Source: JBMTVT01 sp049451635
GTDB taxonomy: Bacteria > Bacteroidota > Bacteroidia > Flavobacteriales > Flavobacteriaceae
Assembly (NCBI GenBank): GCA_049451635.1
Contig: JBMTVT010000004.1
Coordinates: forward strand, 1 to 54,769
Length of the DNA: 54,769 nucleotides
Direction of reading: 5' to 3'
Part shown: one piece after another, positions 35,711 through 44,867 of the stretch
How positions within the stretch are numbered: the first letter of the stretch is position 1
How the letters are laid out: every line of letters starts with the position of its first letter
Position numbers and translations under genes: made by a program
The notes under the pieces: model-generated
The model's database searches: none
What the model saw: only the letters and a program-made list of their open reading frames with translations
Told to the model about the DNA's origin: nothing

Positions 35711-35736
35711 ATGGGGTTCAAATATTTGAACCCCAT
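35711..35736 (-). terminator. Terminator after the DUF1080 pseudogene
   Basis: A 26-base perfect palindrome (arms ATGGGGTTCAAAT and its complement) is followed on the minus strand by six T and an AT-rich tail. It ends the isomerase-DUF1080 transcript. It is only 6 bases beyond the reconstructed stop at 35742. Confidence 0.88.
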
Positions 35737-35741
35737 TGATT

Positions 35742-36496
35742 TTATGGTTTTTTAATAGAATATTTTATAATATTTTTAAACCAAACCATCACCATGGTCT
35801 TGCAACCTGATATGACCTGTATGGTGCTTGCCAAAACCTTCCCAACCTTTAAATTTGGAGTTTTCAACCATTTTGTCCCATTCCTCACCATGCACAGGGA
35901 AACTCACTATTTTAGTTCCGTTTAAAGTTACTGAACCTTCATTTGTTTTATGATTTACACTTAAAACGCAATGATTCCATTCTCCAGCTGGTTTACAAAT
36001 ATCCTGTTCTGGCTGAACCAAATCATAAAGTGCTCCTGCTTGATGAAATTTTGGGTTTGCTTTTGCATCAGGATGACGCTCATTATCTAACACCTGAATT
36101 TCTAGTCCTGTTTGATAAGCTTCATTAAATTTTTTCATCTTCATAAACACCAAAGAAAATTCCGCTATTACCTCCTTCAGAAATTTTCCATTCCAGTGAT
36201 AGTTCAAAATTTGTAAACGTATCTCTGGTTGTAATATTTTTAACGCATTCTTCACCTGGAGTAAACATCATAGCTCCATCTTCAATAGTCCATTCTGAAT
36301 ACATTTCATCTTTTAAATATCCACGCCATTTTTCAAAATTTGTACCATCAAAAAGATATACCCAATCTGAATCATTTTTAACGTCAACCACAGTGTTTAC
36401 CTCAATATCTCCTTCGCTTTTAAAGATTCTTTTGTTTTGTCTTTGCACGCAGTAAAAACTACCGCAGCAACAACGAATAAAATTAATTTTCTCATT
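35742..36496 (-). pseudogene. Frameshifted DUF1080 (3-keto-disaccharide hydrolase-like) lipoprotein
   Basis: From ATG 36496 the frame gives a lipoprotein signal (MRKLILFVVAAVVFTACKDK). It then runs to a stop at about 36400, while a second frame carries DWVYLFDGTNFEKWRGYLKD and ELSLEWKISEGGNSGIFFGV. A third carries EAYQTGLEIQVLDNERHPDA and on to HTGHIRLQDHGDG. A fourth restores the last codons (VWFKNIIKYSIKKP, stop 35742-35744). DUF1080 domains occur in hydrolases acting on 3-keto-glycosides. Three frameshifts make it inactive. It follows the truncated sugar isomerase by 8 bases. Confidence 0.85.
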
Positions 36497-36504
36497 TTTA
36501 AATA

Positions 36505-37038
36505 TTAATTAGTTTGTAATCCTAGAATTTTTCTCAACTGATTATCATCAGTATTTCTGCCAGCAAAATCATCAAAACGCTTATTGGTAACTTCAATGAT
36601 GTGGTTTTTAATAAACTCAACGCCTTCTCTTGCACCTTGCTCTGGGCTTTTAATAACACATTCCCACTCTAAAACTGCCCAAACATCGCAACCATTTTCA
36701 GTTAATTTTGAGAAGACTTTCTTGAAATTAACCTGCCTGTCTCCAGGAGAACGATAGCGACCTGCACAATCTTTCCAATCATTATAACCACCAAATGTTC
36801 CCTTTTTTCCCGTTGGGTTAAATTCTGAATCTTTTACGTGAAACGCTTTTATAAATTCGTGGTAATGGTCAATATATTTAATATAATCCAACTGTTGTAG
36901 AACAAAATGTGATGGGTCATACAAAATATTCACTGCTTTATGATTGCCTGTGGCTTCAAGAAAACGCTCAAAGGTATCACCGTCATGAATATCCTCAACC
37001 GGATGTACCTCGTAACACACAGCAACACCATTCTTCAA
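36505..37038 (-). pseudogene. Truncated sugar phosphate isomerase/epimerase (C-terminal half)
   Basis: This open frame of 177 codons matches the second half of a xylose-isomerase-like TIM-barrel protein: AVCYEVHPVEDIHDGDTFER, ILYDPSHFVLQQLDYIKYID (metal-ligand Asp and His), FHVKDSEFNP, and WECVIKSPEQGAREGVEF. Intact members are about 300-350 residues; the first 140 or so are missing. Upstream of the first codon the sequence switches abruptly to the plus-strand oxidoreductase fragment. The apparent start would be TTG 37038, with no promoter of its own. Confidence 0.82.
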
Positions 37039-37508
37039 AAGTATTTAATATAGGCTTCAAAGGTGATGAAGACAGTTCTAACGGTGTAATTATGATGGGT
37101 GAAAAGGATATTATGACATGTGGAACTTATGGTCTAAATCCTAAAATATATTTAAATTCAGGTGAACTTATTCTGCCTGAAAATAATCAAGAAGAGGAAG
37201 ACAATAGGCTAGCTGAAAATGGTCACCATATGCAATGGGTTGAAGCCTGTAAAGCTAGTTACGGAAGTGACTAACATAAAGCATTAACCTCTTCTTTTGA
37301 TTTTGCATGTCCATTAACCGAATCTATCTTAATGGGCAACTTAGCCATTAGAAGTTATAATTTAAGAGAGGAAGCCGAAAGAGGATTTAATTATCCTGGA
37401 CGCATAAAGCTGCTTTGGGATGGAGAAAATATGAAAATAACTAATTTCGAACCTGCTAATCAATTTGTAAAAAGAGCATACCGAGAAGGTTGGACTTTAT
37501 ATTATTAA
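37039..37508 (+). pseudogene. Truncated Gfo/Idh/MocA-type oxidoreductase (C-terminal part, with in-frame stop)
   Basis: The plus frame reads NGVIMMGEKDIMTCGTYGLN and HHMQWVEACKASYGSD, then TAA at 37272-37274. It continues in the same frame with SFDFACPLTESILMGNLAIR, RIKLLWDGENMKITNF and NQFVKRAYREGW to TAA 37506-37508. This is the C-terminal end of a Gfo/Idh/MocA sugar dehydrogenase; the Rossmann domain and most of the catalytic domain are absent. Its 5' edge abuts the 5' edge of the divergent isomerase fragment. Confidence 0.8.
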
Positions 37509-37533
37509 AATTAATCTGCTAATTTTTATTATT

Positions 37534-37570
37534 AAAAGCCCTTTCAAAGTTAAACTTTGAAAGGACTTTT
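37534..37570. terminator. Bidirectional terminator between oxidoreductase relic and azurin gene
   Basis: Arms CCTTTCAAAGTT (37540-37551) and AACTTTGAAAGG (37553-37564) form a 12-base stem, extended by A and T runs on both sides. Both converging transcripts could use it. Confidence 0.88.
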
Positions 37571-37592
37571 AACTTTTAGATAGGACAGTTAT

Positions 37593-38111
37593 TTATTCAA
37601 CAATAAAATTCCCTTTCATTAAACCGGAGTGACCGGGAAAACTACATAAGAACTGATAAGAACCCGCTTCAGGTGCATTGAACTCAACTGAGGTAACCTG
37701 CCCGCCTCCAATTAAGTCGGTATGCACAATTATATCGTTTGAATCTTTTGGTATGTAATTGTTATCTCTTTCAACAGCAGCTTTAGCAGCAAACTCTGCA
37801 AGATTAACACCTTGTTTAAGAATAACCAAATTATGTCCCATAACATTAACATCAAGCTTTCCAACATGTCTTAAAGTAAGCTTTACTTTTTGTCCTGCTT
37901 TGGCTTTAATCTCATTGGTATTATATTGCATAATATCATTTGCTTTTATAACAATATTAGCAACATTATCATCTTCTTTAGTATCGGATTTATTAGATGA
38001 AGTAGTATTTTCATAGGTAAATCCCTCTTTTTTTTCTTCTTTTTTCCCTCCACAATTAAACATTAATGAAGCTAGTACTACAGTTAATAATTGAATTTTA
38101 ATAATTTTCAT
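37593..38111 (-). CDS. Azurin-like blue copper lipoprotein
   Basis: This 172-residue protein has a lipoprotein signal with lipidated Cys20 (LMFNC). A Lys/Glu/Ser-rich linker (20-50) and a cupredoxin domain follow. Copper ligands are His93 (MGHNLVIL), Cys156, His161 and Met165 in CSFPGHSGLMKG. Azurins carry single electrons, often to respiratory or nitrite-reduction partners. It is probably anchored in the periplasm. It has no operon partner here; the GapN-like gene ends 44 bases upstream on the same strand. The physiological partner is unknown. Confidence 0.93.
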   Translation of the reverse strand: MKIIKIQLLTVVLASLMFNCGGKKEEKKEGFTYENTTSSNKSDTKEDDNVANIVIKANDIMQYNTNEIKAKAGQKVKLTLRHVGKLDVNVMGHNLVILKQGVNLAEFAAKAAVERDNNYIPKDSNDIIVHTDLIGGGQVTSVEFNAPEAGSYQFLCSFPGHSGLMKGNFIVE

Positions 38112-38154
38112 GTTAAAGTTGTATTATCAGTTTAATTTAGGTAAAAAAAAAAGA

Positions 38155-39738
38155 TTATAAAATATAATCTGTACTTATAAAATTAGATATTTTTTTATCA
38201 AGTAACTCATTTAGTATAGCTTTATTGTAATCGTTGTCTTTGGAAGCCACAAATGTTCTTATTGAAAATGACCGTAACGCATCATGAACACTCAATGTTC
38301 CATAAGCTGAATCTTTTCTTCCTGTAAATGGATATACATCGGGACCTCGTTGGCATGAGCTATTTAAATTTACCCTGCACACCAAATTAACCAATGTGTC
38401 AATTAAAGGCGCTAATGTATTAACATTTTTACCAAATAAACTTACTTGTTGACCATAGTTGGATTCTGCCATGTCGTCAAGAGGTTCATCAATATTTTTG
38501 AATGAAATAACAGGAACAACTGGTCCAAACTGTTCTTCTTTATAAACTCTCATATCTTTACTTACGGGGTACAAAACTGCTGGAAAAATAAAGTTTTCAG
38601 TAGTCTCCCCTCCTTTAGCATTTAATATTTTAGCGCCTTTATCTAAGGCATCATCTATTAATTCTTGTATGTATGCCGGTTTATCGACCTCGGGAAGCGG
38701 GGTTAATTTTACTCCTGTCTCCCAAGGGTTTCCAAACTTAAGCGCATCGATTTTTTCAGAAAAACGCTTATTAAAGTCATCAACTATAGATTCGTGCACG
38801 TACAAAACTTTTAGTGCGGTACAGCGCTGACCGTTAAAAGATAATGTTCCTGCAATACATTCGCTTACAGCCAAATCTAAATCGGCATCTGGCAGAACAA
38901 TAGCTGGATTTTTGGCTTCCAATCCTAAAACCATACGAAGCCTATTCCCTTTTGGATGAACCGATTGTAACGAGTTAGCCGATGCACTGTTGCCAATTAA
39001 TGCCAGCACATCTATTTTTCCGGACTGCATAATGGGAGTAGCCAGAACACGACCACGACCATAAATAATATTCACGACCCCTTTTGGAAAGCTACTTTGA
39101 AATGCATCCATTAAAGGTGAAATAAGCAAAACACCGTGTTTTGCCGGTTTAAAGATAACGGTATTCCCCATTATTAATGCAGGAATTAAAAGTGTAAAAG
39201 TTTCATTGAGGGGATAATTATAAGGCCCTAAACAAAGCACAGTCCCTAATGGTCCTCGTCGAATATGGGCATAAACGCCATCATTCTTTTCAAATTTAGC
39301 GGAATCCCTATCGAGTTGTTTATAATCTTCAATAGTGTCATAAATATAATCAACCGTTCTGTCAAATTCTTTCTCAGAATCTGGCAAATTTTTGCCAATT
39401 TCCCACATTAAAAGCTTAACAACCTCTTCACGCTTGGTTTTCATTTGTTCAACAAATTTTTCCATGCACTTTATACGAGCTTCAACCTTCATGGTAGGCC
39501 ACAAACCTTGACCCTTATCATAAGCCGTTAAAGCCGAATCTAAGGCTTCAACAGCCTCTTCTTTACCCAAATTGGGTATAGTTCCTAGTAATGTTGGCTT
39601 ATAGTCTACGGTTGAGGAAATTGATGAAAACACCTCACTGGTTTCACCTCTCCAAGTTTTTAACTCACCATTTACAAGGTAAGTATCTTGATGGGTTAAT
39701 TGTTTTATTTTGTATACTTCTGGAATATCTTGAATCAT
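38155..39738 (-). CDS. gapN: NADP-dependent glyceraldehyde-3-phosphate dehydrogenase-like aldehyde dehydrogenase
   Basis: This 527-residue aldehyde dehydrogenase has the catalytic cysteine near residue 306 in SFNGQRCTALKVLYVH, the general-base glutamate in LGLEAKNPAIV, and GPYNYPLNETFTLLIPAL. The C-terminal CQRGPDVYPFTGRKDSAYG resembles non-phosphorylating GAPDH (GapN), which oxidises glyceraldehyde 3-phosphate directly to 3-phosphoglycerate with NADP. A different aldehyde substrate remains possible. The gene lies 77 bases downstream of ilvA on the same strand with no obvious terminator between. Confidence 0.8.
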   Translation of the reverse strand: MIQDIPEVYKIKQLTHQDTYLVNGELKTWRGETSEVFSSISSTVDYKPTLLGTIPNLGKEEAVEALDSALTAYDKGQGLWPTMKVEARIKCMEKFVEQMKTKREEVVKLLMWEIGKNLPDSEKEFDRTVDYIYDTIEDYKQLDRDSAKFEKNDGVYAHIRRGPLGTVLCLGPYNYPLNETFTLLIPALIMGNTVIFKPAKHGVLLISPLMDAFQSSFPKGVVNIIYGRGRVLATPIMQSGKIDVLALIGNSASANSLQSVHPKGNRLRMVLGLEAKNPAIVLPDADLDLAVSECIAGTLSFNGQRCTALKVLYVHESIVDDFNKRFSEKIDALKFGNPWETGVKLTPLPEVDKPAYIQELIDDALDKGAKILNAKGGETTENFIFPAVLYPVSKDMRVYKEEQFGPVVPVISFKNIDEPLDDMAESNYGQQVSLFGKNVNTLAPLIDTLVNLVCRVNLNSSCQRGPDVYPFTGRKDSAYGTLSVHDALRSFSIRTFVASKDNDYNKAILNELLDKKISNFISTDYIL

Positions 39739-39815
39739 TTTATAAATGTTTTTATTGCGCTTTAAACTTTAAATATAATATCCTTGCGATTACTTAAATG
39801 TAACAAACATTACAT

Positions 39816-41081
39816 CTATACTAAAAATTGAAATAAGTCTGGCTTATTGTTTAAATAATCACCGTAAAAATTATGTTTTTTCATTTTTGTTATTAATGGT
39901 TCCAAATCTGCTGCAGATTTTAATTCAACCCCAACAACTGCTGAACCGTTTTCTCTATTTGTTTTTTTGGCATACTGAAAATATGTAATATCATCATTAG
40001 GCCCTAAAATATCTACCACAAACTCTCTTAAAGCACCGGAGCGTTGAGGGAATTTCACTATAAAATAATGCTTTAGGTTGGCAAATAATAAAGCGCGTTC
40101 TTTAATTTCTGGTGTTCGGGTTATATCATTGTTACTACCACTTACAACACATACTACATGTTTCCCTTTAATTTCTTCGGCATAAAAATCCAATGCAGAA
40201 ATACTAAGGGCGCCTGCTGGCTCAACGACAATGGCATCTTTATTATAAAGTTCTAAAATAGTTTCGCAAACTTTCCCTTCTGGCACTGTTAGCATAGTGT
40301 GTAAATTTGCTTTACAAATTTCAAAATTTAAATCGCCTACCCGTTTTACCGCTGCACCATCAATAAACTTGTCTATGTGTTCTAACTCAATATTTTTGTT
40401 GTTTTTAATTGAAATGGTCATGGATGGCGCTCCTTCTGGTTCAACCCCAATAATTTTAGTGTTTGGAGATAATTCTTTAAAAACTGTTGATAACCCTGAG
40501 GCTAATCCCCCTCCACCAACAGCAATAAAAACGTAATCAATAGGGTGTGTTGTTTGCTCTAAAATTTCGAGGCCTATTGTAGCTTGCCCTTCAATTACTT
40601 TTTCATCATTAAAAGGGTGAATGAAAGTTTTTTGCTGTTGTTTACACTCTTGCATTGCTGCATCATTGGCATCGTCAAATGTGTCACCAATCAATCTAAT
40701 TTCAATATAGTCCTCGCCAAACATTTTTACCTGTTCCACCTTTTGGTTTGGAGTAGGTGTTGGCATAAAAACAGTACCTTTTATTTTTAGCAATTTACAG
40801 GAAAGCGCAACGCCTTGTGCATGGTTCCCAGCACTGGCGCAAACCACGCCTTTTTTCGACTCTGCTTCAGTGAGAGAGCTTATTTTATTGTAGGCGCCTC
40901 TAATTTTATAAGACCTTACTTGTTGTAAGTCTTCGCGCTTTAAAAGAACATTTGCGGAAAATTGCTTTGAATATCTAAGGCTAGGACTTAAAGGCGTAAC
41001 TGCCGATACTTTTTTAATGGTATCGGCAGCTACTTTTATGTTATCAATACTAGGAAAATATGTTGCTTTTTCCTGTGTCAT
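39816..41081 (-). CDS. ilvA: Threonine dehydratase (ammonia-lyase)
   Basis: This 421-residue PLP enzyme converts threonine to 2-ketobutyrate for isoleucine. The PLP lysine is in VRSYKIRGAYNKISSL, and the glycine-rich phosphate loop is VGGGGLASGLST. A single ACT-like C-terminal domain (HYFIVKFPQRSGALREFV to the end) makes it shorter than the 514-residue E. coli enzyme with two. It is the last gene of the ilv operon, 4 bases after ilvC, which supports the biosynthetic role over a catabolic one. Confidence 0.94.
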   Translation of the reverse strand: MTQEKATYFPSIDNIKVAADTIKKVSAVTPLSPSLRYSKQFSANVLLKREDLQQVRSYKIRGAYNKISSLTEAESKKGVVCASAGNHAQGVALSCKLLKIKGTVFMPTPTPNQKVEQVKMFGEDYIEIRLIGDTFDDANDAAMQECKQQQKTFIHPFNDEKVIEGQATIGLEILEQTTHPIDYVFIAVGGGGLASGLSTVFKELSPNTKIIGVEPEGAPSMTISIKNNKNIELEHIDKFIDGAAVKRVGDLNFEICKANLHTMLTVPEGKVCETILELYNKDAIVVEPAGALSISALDFYAEEIKGKHVVCVVSGSNNDITRTPEIKERALLFANLKHYFIVKFPQRSGALREFVVDILGPNDDITYFQYAKKTNRENGSAVVGVELKSAADLEPLITKMKKHNFYGDYLNNKPDLFQFLV

Positions 41082-41085
41082 TAGT

Positions 41086-42561
41086 TTATACTATTGGTTT
41101 CATTGCTTTCATTGAAGCCCTTAAAAAGGTGCCTATTTTCTCAACAGGATGCTCTCTTAATGCTTTATTGACCGCTATTAATTTTGCATTATCAACACCT
41201 TTACCATTGTCTTTAGCATAAGCTTTACCAATAACATCGGTATCAATTTTCTTCATAAAATCACCTAAAAGTGGTTTACAAGCATAATCGAATAAGTAAC
41301 ATCCGTACTCTGCAGTATCAGAGATTACACTATTCATTTCATATAATTTACGTCTTGCAATAGTGTTTGCAATTAGTGGTGTTTCGTGCAAAGATTCGTA
41401 ATATGCAGACTCATCAATAATTCCAGAATCTGTCATAGCTTCAAAAGCTAGTTCTACACCAGCACGAACCATAGCTACCATTAAAACACCATTATCATAG
41501 TAGTCTTGTTCTGAAATCTCATCATTCCCAGCAGGTGTTTTTTCAAAAGCAGTTTCTGCAGTTGCGGCTCTCCATGTCAACAATTTTTTATCATCATTAG
41601 CCCAATCTTCCATCATACCACTAGAGAATCTACCTTCCATAATATCGTCCATATGTTTTTGGAATAGTGGACGCATAATGTCTTTTAATTCTTCAGACAA
41701 TTCAAAAGCTTTAATTTTTGCTGGATTGGAAAGTCTATCCATCATATTGGTTATCCCACCATATTTAAGACCTTCGGTAATGGTTTCCCAACCATATTGA
41801 ATCAACTTTGATGCATACCCTGGCTCGATGCCTTTTTCAATCATTTTATCAAAACAAAGGATAGAACCTGTTTGCAATAACCCACAAAGAATGGTTTGCT
41901 CTCCCATTAAATCTGATTTTACCTCAGCTACAAACGATGATGCTAAAACGCCAGCTCTATCGCCTCCAGTAGCTGCTGCATAAGCCTTTGCTTGTGCCCA
42001 ACCTTTACCTTCTGGGTCGTTTTCTTCGTGTACGGCAATTAATGTTGGTACACCAAAGCCTCTTTTATATTCTTCTCTAACTTCTGTTCCTGGGCATTTT
42101 GGCGCGACCATAATAACCGTTAAATCTTCACGGATTTGCATTCCTTCTTCCACAATATTAAACCCATGTGAGTAAGATAAGGTAGCTCCTTTTTTCATTA
42201 AAGGCATAACCGCTTTCACAACGCTACTGTGTTGCTTGTCTGGGGTTAGGTTTAGTACTAAATCTGCTGATGGAATCAACGCTTCGTAAGTTCCTACATT
42301 AAAGCCATTTTCGGTAGCATTAACAAATGATGCTCTTTTTTCAGCTATTGCTTGAGGTCTTAAAGCATAAGAGATATCCAACCCAGAATCTCTCATATTT
42401 AATCCTTGGTTAAGCCCTTGGGCTCCACAGCCTACGATAACGATTTTTTTTCCTTTTAATGCTTCTACACCATCAGCAAACTCTGACGAGTCCATAAATC
42501 TACACTTCGATAATTGATTTAATTTATCTCTTAAAGATAGTGTGTTAAAATAATTTCCCAT
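41086..42561 (-). CDS. ilvC: Ketol-acid reductoisomerase, class II (long form)
   Basis: This 491-residue enzyme isomerises and reduces acetolactate. The nucleotide-binding segment IVIVGCGAQGLNQGLNMRDS is near 35-55, followed by an ALRPQ turn that usually indicates NADPH. VMVAPKCPGTEVREEYKRGF and the duplicated C-terminal knotted helical domain (length about 490 versus 330 in class I) mark class II. It lies between ilvN and ilvA. Confidence 0.95.
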   Translation of the reverse strand: MGNYFNTLSLRDKLNQLSKCRFMDSSEFADGVEALKGKKIVIVGCGAQGLNQGLNMRDSGLDISYALRPQAIAEKRASFVNATENGFNVGTYEALIPSADLVLNLTPDKQHSSVVKAVMPLMKKGATLSYSHGFNIVEEGMQIREDLTVIMVAPKCPGTEVREEYKRGFGVPTLIAVHEENDPEGKGWAQAKAYAAATGGDRAGVLASSFVAEVKSDLMGEQTILCGLLQTGSILCFDKMIEKGIEPGYASKLIQYGWETITEGLKYGGITNMMDRLSNPAKIKAFELSEELKDIMRPLFQKHMDDIMEGRFSSGMMEDWANDDKKLLTWRAATAETAFEKTPAGNDEISEQDYYDNGVLMVAMVRAGVELAFEAMTDSGIIDESAYYESLHETPLIANTIARRKLYEMNSVISDTAEYGCYLFDYACKPLLGDFMKKIDTDVIGKAYAKDNGKGVDNAKLIAVNKALREHPVEKIGTFLRASMKAMKPIV

Positions 42562-42576
42562 TTTTATTTTTTGTTA

Positions 42577-43110
42577 TTATTGGTTATTGAATGCCATGAG
42601 CATTTCTGTTATTTTCATTTCGTCTTTTGTTACTGCAATACGTCCAGCTCTTACAAATTGCATGATACCAAATACGTTTAAATCTCTTCTTAACGATTCA
42701 ATTTCATGTCTTCTACCCGATTTTTCCAGTACAAAAAATTCTCTGTTAACGGTAACAATTCTGGTATTGCTTTCTTTAATTATATTTTGAATCTGTGGTT
42801 CATCAAACAACAAGCTAGATTTAATTTTGAACATACAAGACTCGGTATAAATAGTTTCTTCATCGGTATGATAATAAGCTTTAATGACCTCCACTTGCTT
42901 TTCAAATTGACCTATAATTTTTCTTGCTTGAGATTCGGTAATATTTACAACAATGACAAATCTGTTAACACCTTCAATTTCAGATTGTGAGGTTGTTAAA
43001 CTTTCTATGTTGATGTGTCTGCGTTGAAAAATTGTAGATATACGATTTAGTAAACCGATGTTGTTTTCGGTATAAATGGATATGGTGAATGTTTTTATAT
43101 CTTCGTTCAT
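42577..43110 (-). CDS. ilvN: Acetolactate synthase small (regulatory) subunit
   Basis: This 177-residue subunit has an N-terminal ACT domain (FTISIYTENNIGLLNRISTI, HINIESLTTS) that binds valine in characterised homologues. A C-terminal domain of the ALS_ss_C type follows. It activates and regulates IlvB, whose gene ends 12 bases upstream. Confidence 0.93.
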   Translation of the reverse strand: MNEDIKTFTISIYTENNIGLLNRISTIFQRRHINIESLTTSQSEIEGVNRFVIVVNITESQARKIIGQFEKQVEVIKAYYHTDEETIYTESCMFKIKSSLLFDEPQIQNIIKESNTRIVTVNREFFVLEKSGRRHEIESLRRDLNVFGIMQFVRAGRIAVTKDEMKITEMLMAFNNQ

Positions 43111-43122
43111 TGCTTTATTGAT

Positions 43123-44856
43123 TTAACTTAAACGTATATCTGAAACCGAAGCTCCTGCTGGAATCATAGGGAATACATTATCTTCTTTTTCTACACAAAC
43201 TTCTAAGAAATAAGAGTCTTTTGAAGCAATCATTTCTTTTACGGCATCGGCTAATTCTTCACGCTTGGTTACTTTTCTAGCTTTAATGTAATAACCTTCT
43301 GCAATAGCAACAAAATTTGGGTTTGTCATTTCAGTTGATGCATAGCGCTTATCGAAAAATAATTGTTGCCATTGACGAACCATTCCTAAAAACTCATTAT
43401 TTAAAACCACAATTTTAACAGCTGCTTTTTGCTGGAAAATAGTTCCTAATTCTTGAATGGTCATTTGATAACCGCCATCACCAATAATAGCCACAACTTC
43501 TCTTTCTGGAGCAGCCATTTTAGCGCCAATGGCCGCAGGAAGTGCAAACCCCATGGTGCCTAAACCTCCTGAAGTAATATTACTTTTGGTGATATTAAAA
43601 TCGGCATAACGGCAAGCTATCATTTGGTGCTGCCCAACATCGGATACAATAGCAGCATTTCCTTTGGTTTCAATATTTATTTGTTTTAACACTTCTCCCA
43701 TAGTTAAACCTTCCTTGGTTGGAGAAATGTCGTTTTTAATGACTTTATCAAATTCCACAGTATACAAATCCCTGAATTCTTGTAACCAAGAGTCATGAGT
43801 ATTTTTATTAAGCAGTGGTAACAATTGTGCTAAACTATCTTTAGAATCGCCAATTACAGCTATATCTGTTTTTACGTTTTTATCAATTTCGGCAGGATCA
43901 ATATCAAAATGAATGATTTTAGCTTGTTTTGCATAGGTTGCTAAATTACCAGTAACACGGTCGTCAAAACGCATACCTATGGCAATGAGTACATCGCATT
44001 CATTAGTTAATTTATTTGGTGCGTAATTACCATGCATCCCAACCATACCAATATTTAATGGATGTGATGTTGGAATTGCAGAAGCTCCAAGAATAGTCCA
44101 AGCTGCTGGTATTCCTGCTTTTTCAATAACTGCTTTCAATTCATTTTCAGCTTGACCTAAAATAACTCCTTGTCCCCAAACAATCATTGGTTTTTTTGCT
44201 GAATTAATCAAATCGGCAGCGGCTTTTACAGATTCTGGATTGGTTTTTGGTACTGGAATATAACTACGGATTCCTGTACATTTTTTGTATTGAAAATCAA
44301 ACTCAGAAACTTGGGCATCTTTAGTAATATCAACTAAAACGGGTCCTGGACGTCCGCTTTTTGCTATATAAAATGCTTTGGCCAAGACCTCAGGAATGTC
44401 TGATGCTTTGGTAACTTGACAATTCCACTTGGTTACTGGTGTTGAGATACCTACAATATCAGTTTCTTGAAATGCATCACTACCTAATAAATGTGAAAAA
44501 ACTTGACCCGTAATGCATACCATAGGTGTTGAATCTATTTGGGCATCGGCAATTCCTGTTATTAAATTAGTAGCACCTGGACCAGATGTTGCCATGGCAA
44601 CACCAACTTTTCCAGAAATACGGGCATACCCTTGTGCTGCATGTGTTGCGCCTTGTTCATGACGCGTCAATACATGATGAATTTTATCTTGATATTTGAA
44701 TAACTCATCATAAACTGGCATAATGGCACCACCTGGGTATCCATAAAGTATGTCCACGCCTTCTGCAATTAAACATTTTATAATGGCTTCACTACCTGTT
44801 ATGCGTTCTGTTTTATTTGTCACTTCTTCAGTGTTATTTAATGTTTGTGTTTTCAT
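43123..44856 (-). CDS. ilvB: Acetolactate synthase large subunit
   Basis: This 577-residue ThDP enzyme condenses pyruvate with pyruvate or 2-ketobutyrate. It has GVDILYGYPGGAIMPVYDEL at the N-terminus, the catalytic-Glu region LTRHEQGATHAAQGYAR, and the ThDP-Mg motif GDGGYQMTIQELGTIFQ ending in NNEFLGMVRQWQ. Two starts are possible: GTG 44862 or ATG 44856; I chose the ATG. The gene follows ilvD by a few bases. Confidence 0.94.
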   Translation of the reverse strand: MKTQTLNNTEEVTNKTERITGSEAIIKCLIAEGVDILYGYPGGAIMPVYDELFKYQDKIHHVLTRHEQGATHAAQGYARISGKVGVAMATSGPGATNLITGIADAQIDSTPMVCITGQVFSHLLGSDAFQETDIVGISTPVTKWNCQVTKASDIPEVLAKAFYIAKSGRPGPVLVDITKDAQVSEFDFQYKKCTGIRSYIPVPKTNPESVKAAADLINSAKKPMIVWGQGVILGQAENELKAVIEKAGIPAAWTILGASAIPTSHPLNIGMVGMHGNYAPNKLTNECDVLIAIGMRFDDRVTGNLATYAKQAKIIHFDIDPAEIDKNVKTDIAVIGDSKDSLAQLLPLLNKNTHDSWLQEFRDLYTVEFDKVIKNDISPTKEGLTMGEVLKQINIETKGNAAIVSDVGQHQMIACRYADFNITKSNITSGGLGTMGFALPAAIGAKMAAPEREVVAIIGDGGYQMTIQELGTIFQQKAAVKIVVLNNEFLGMVRQWQQLFFDKRYASTEMTNPNFVAIAEGYYIKARKVTKREELADAVKEMIASKDSYFLEVCVEKEDNVFPMIPAGASVSDIRLS

Positions 44857-44867
44857 GCTCACACTAT

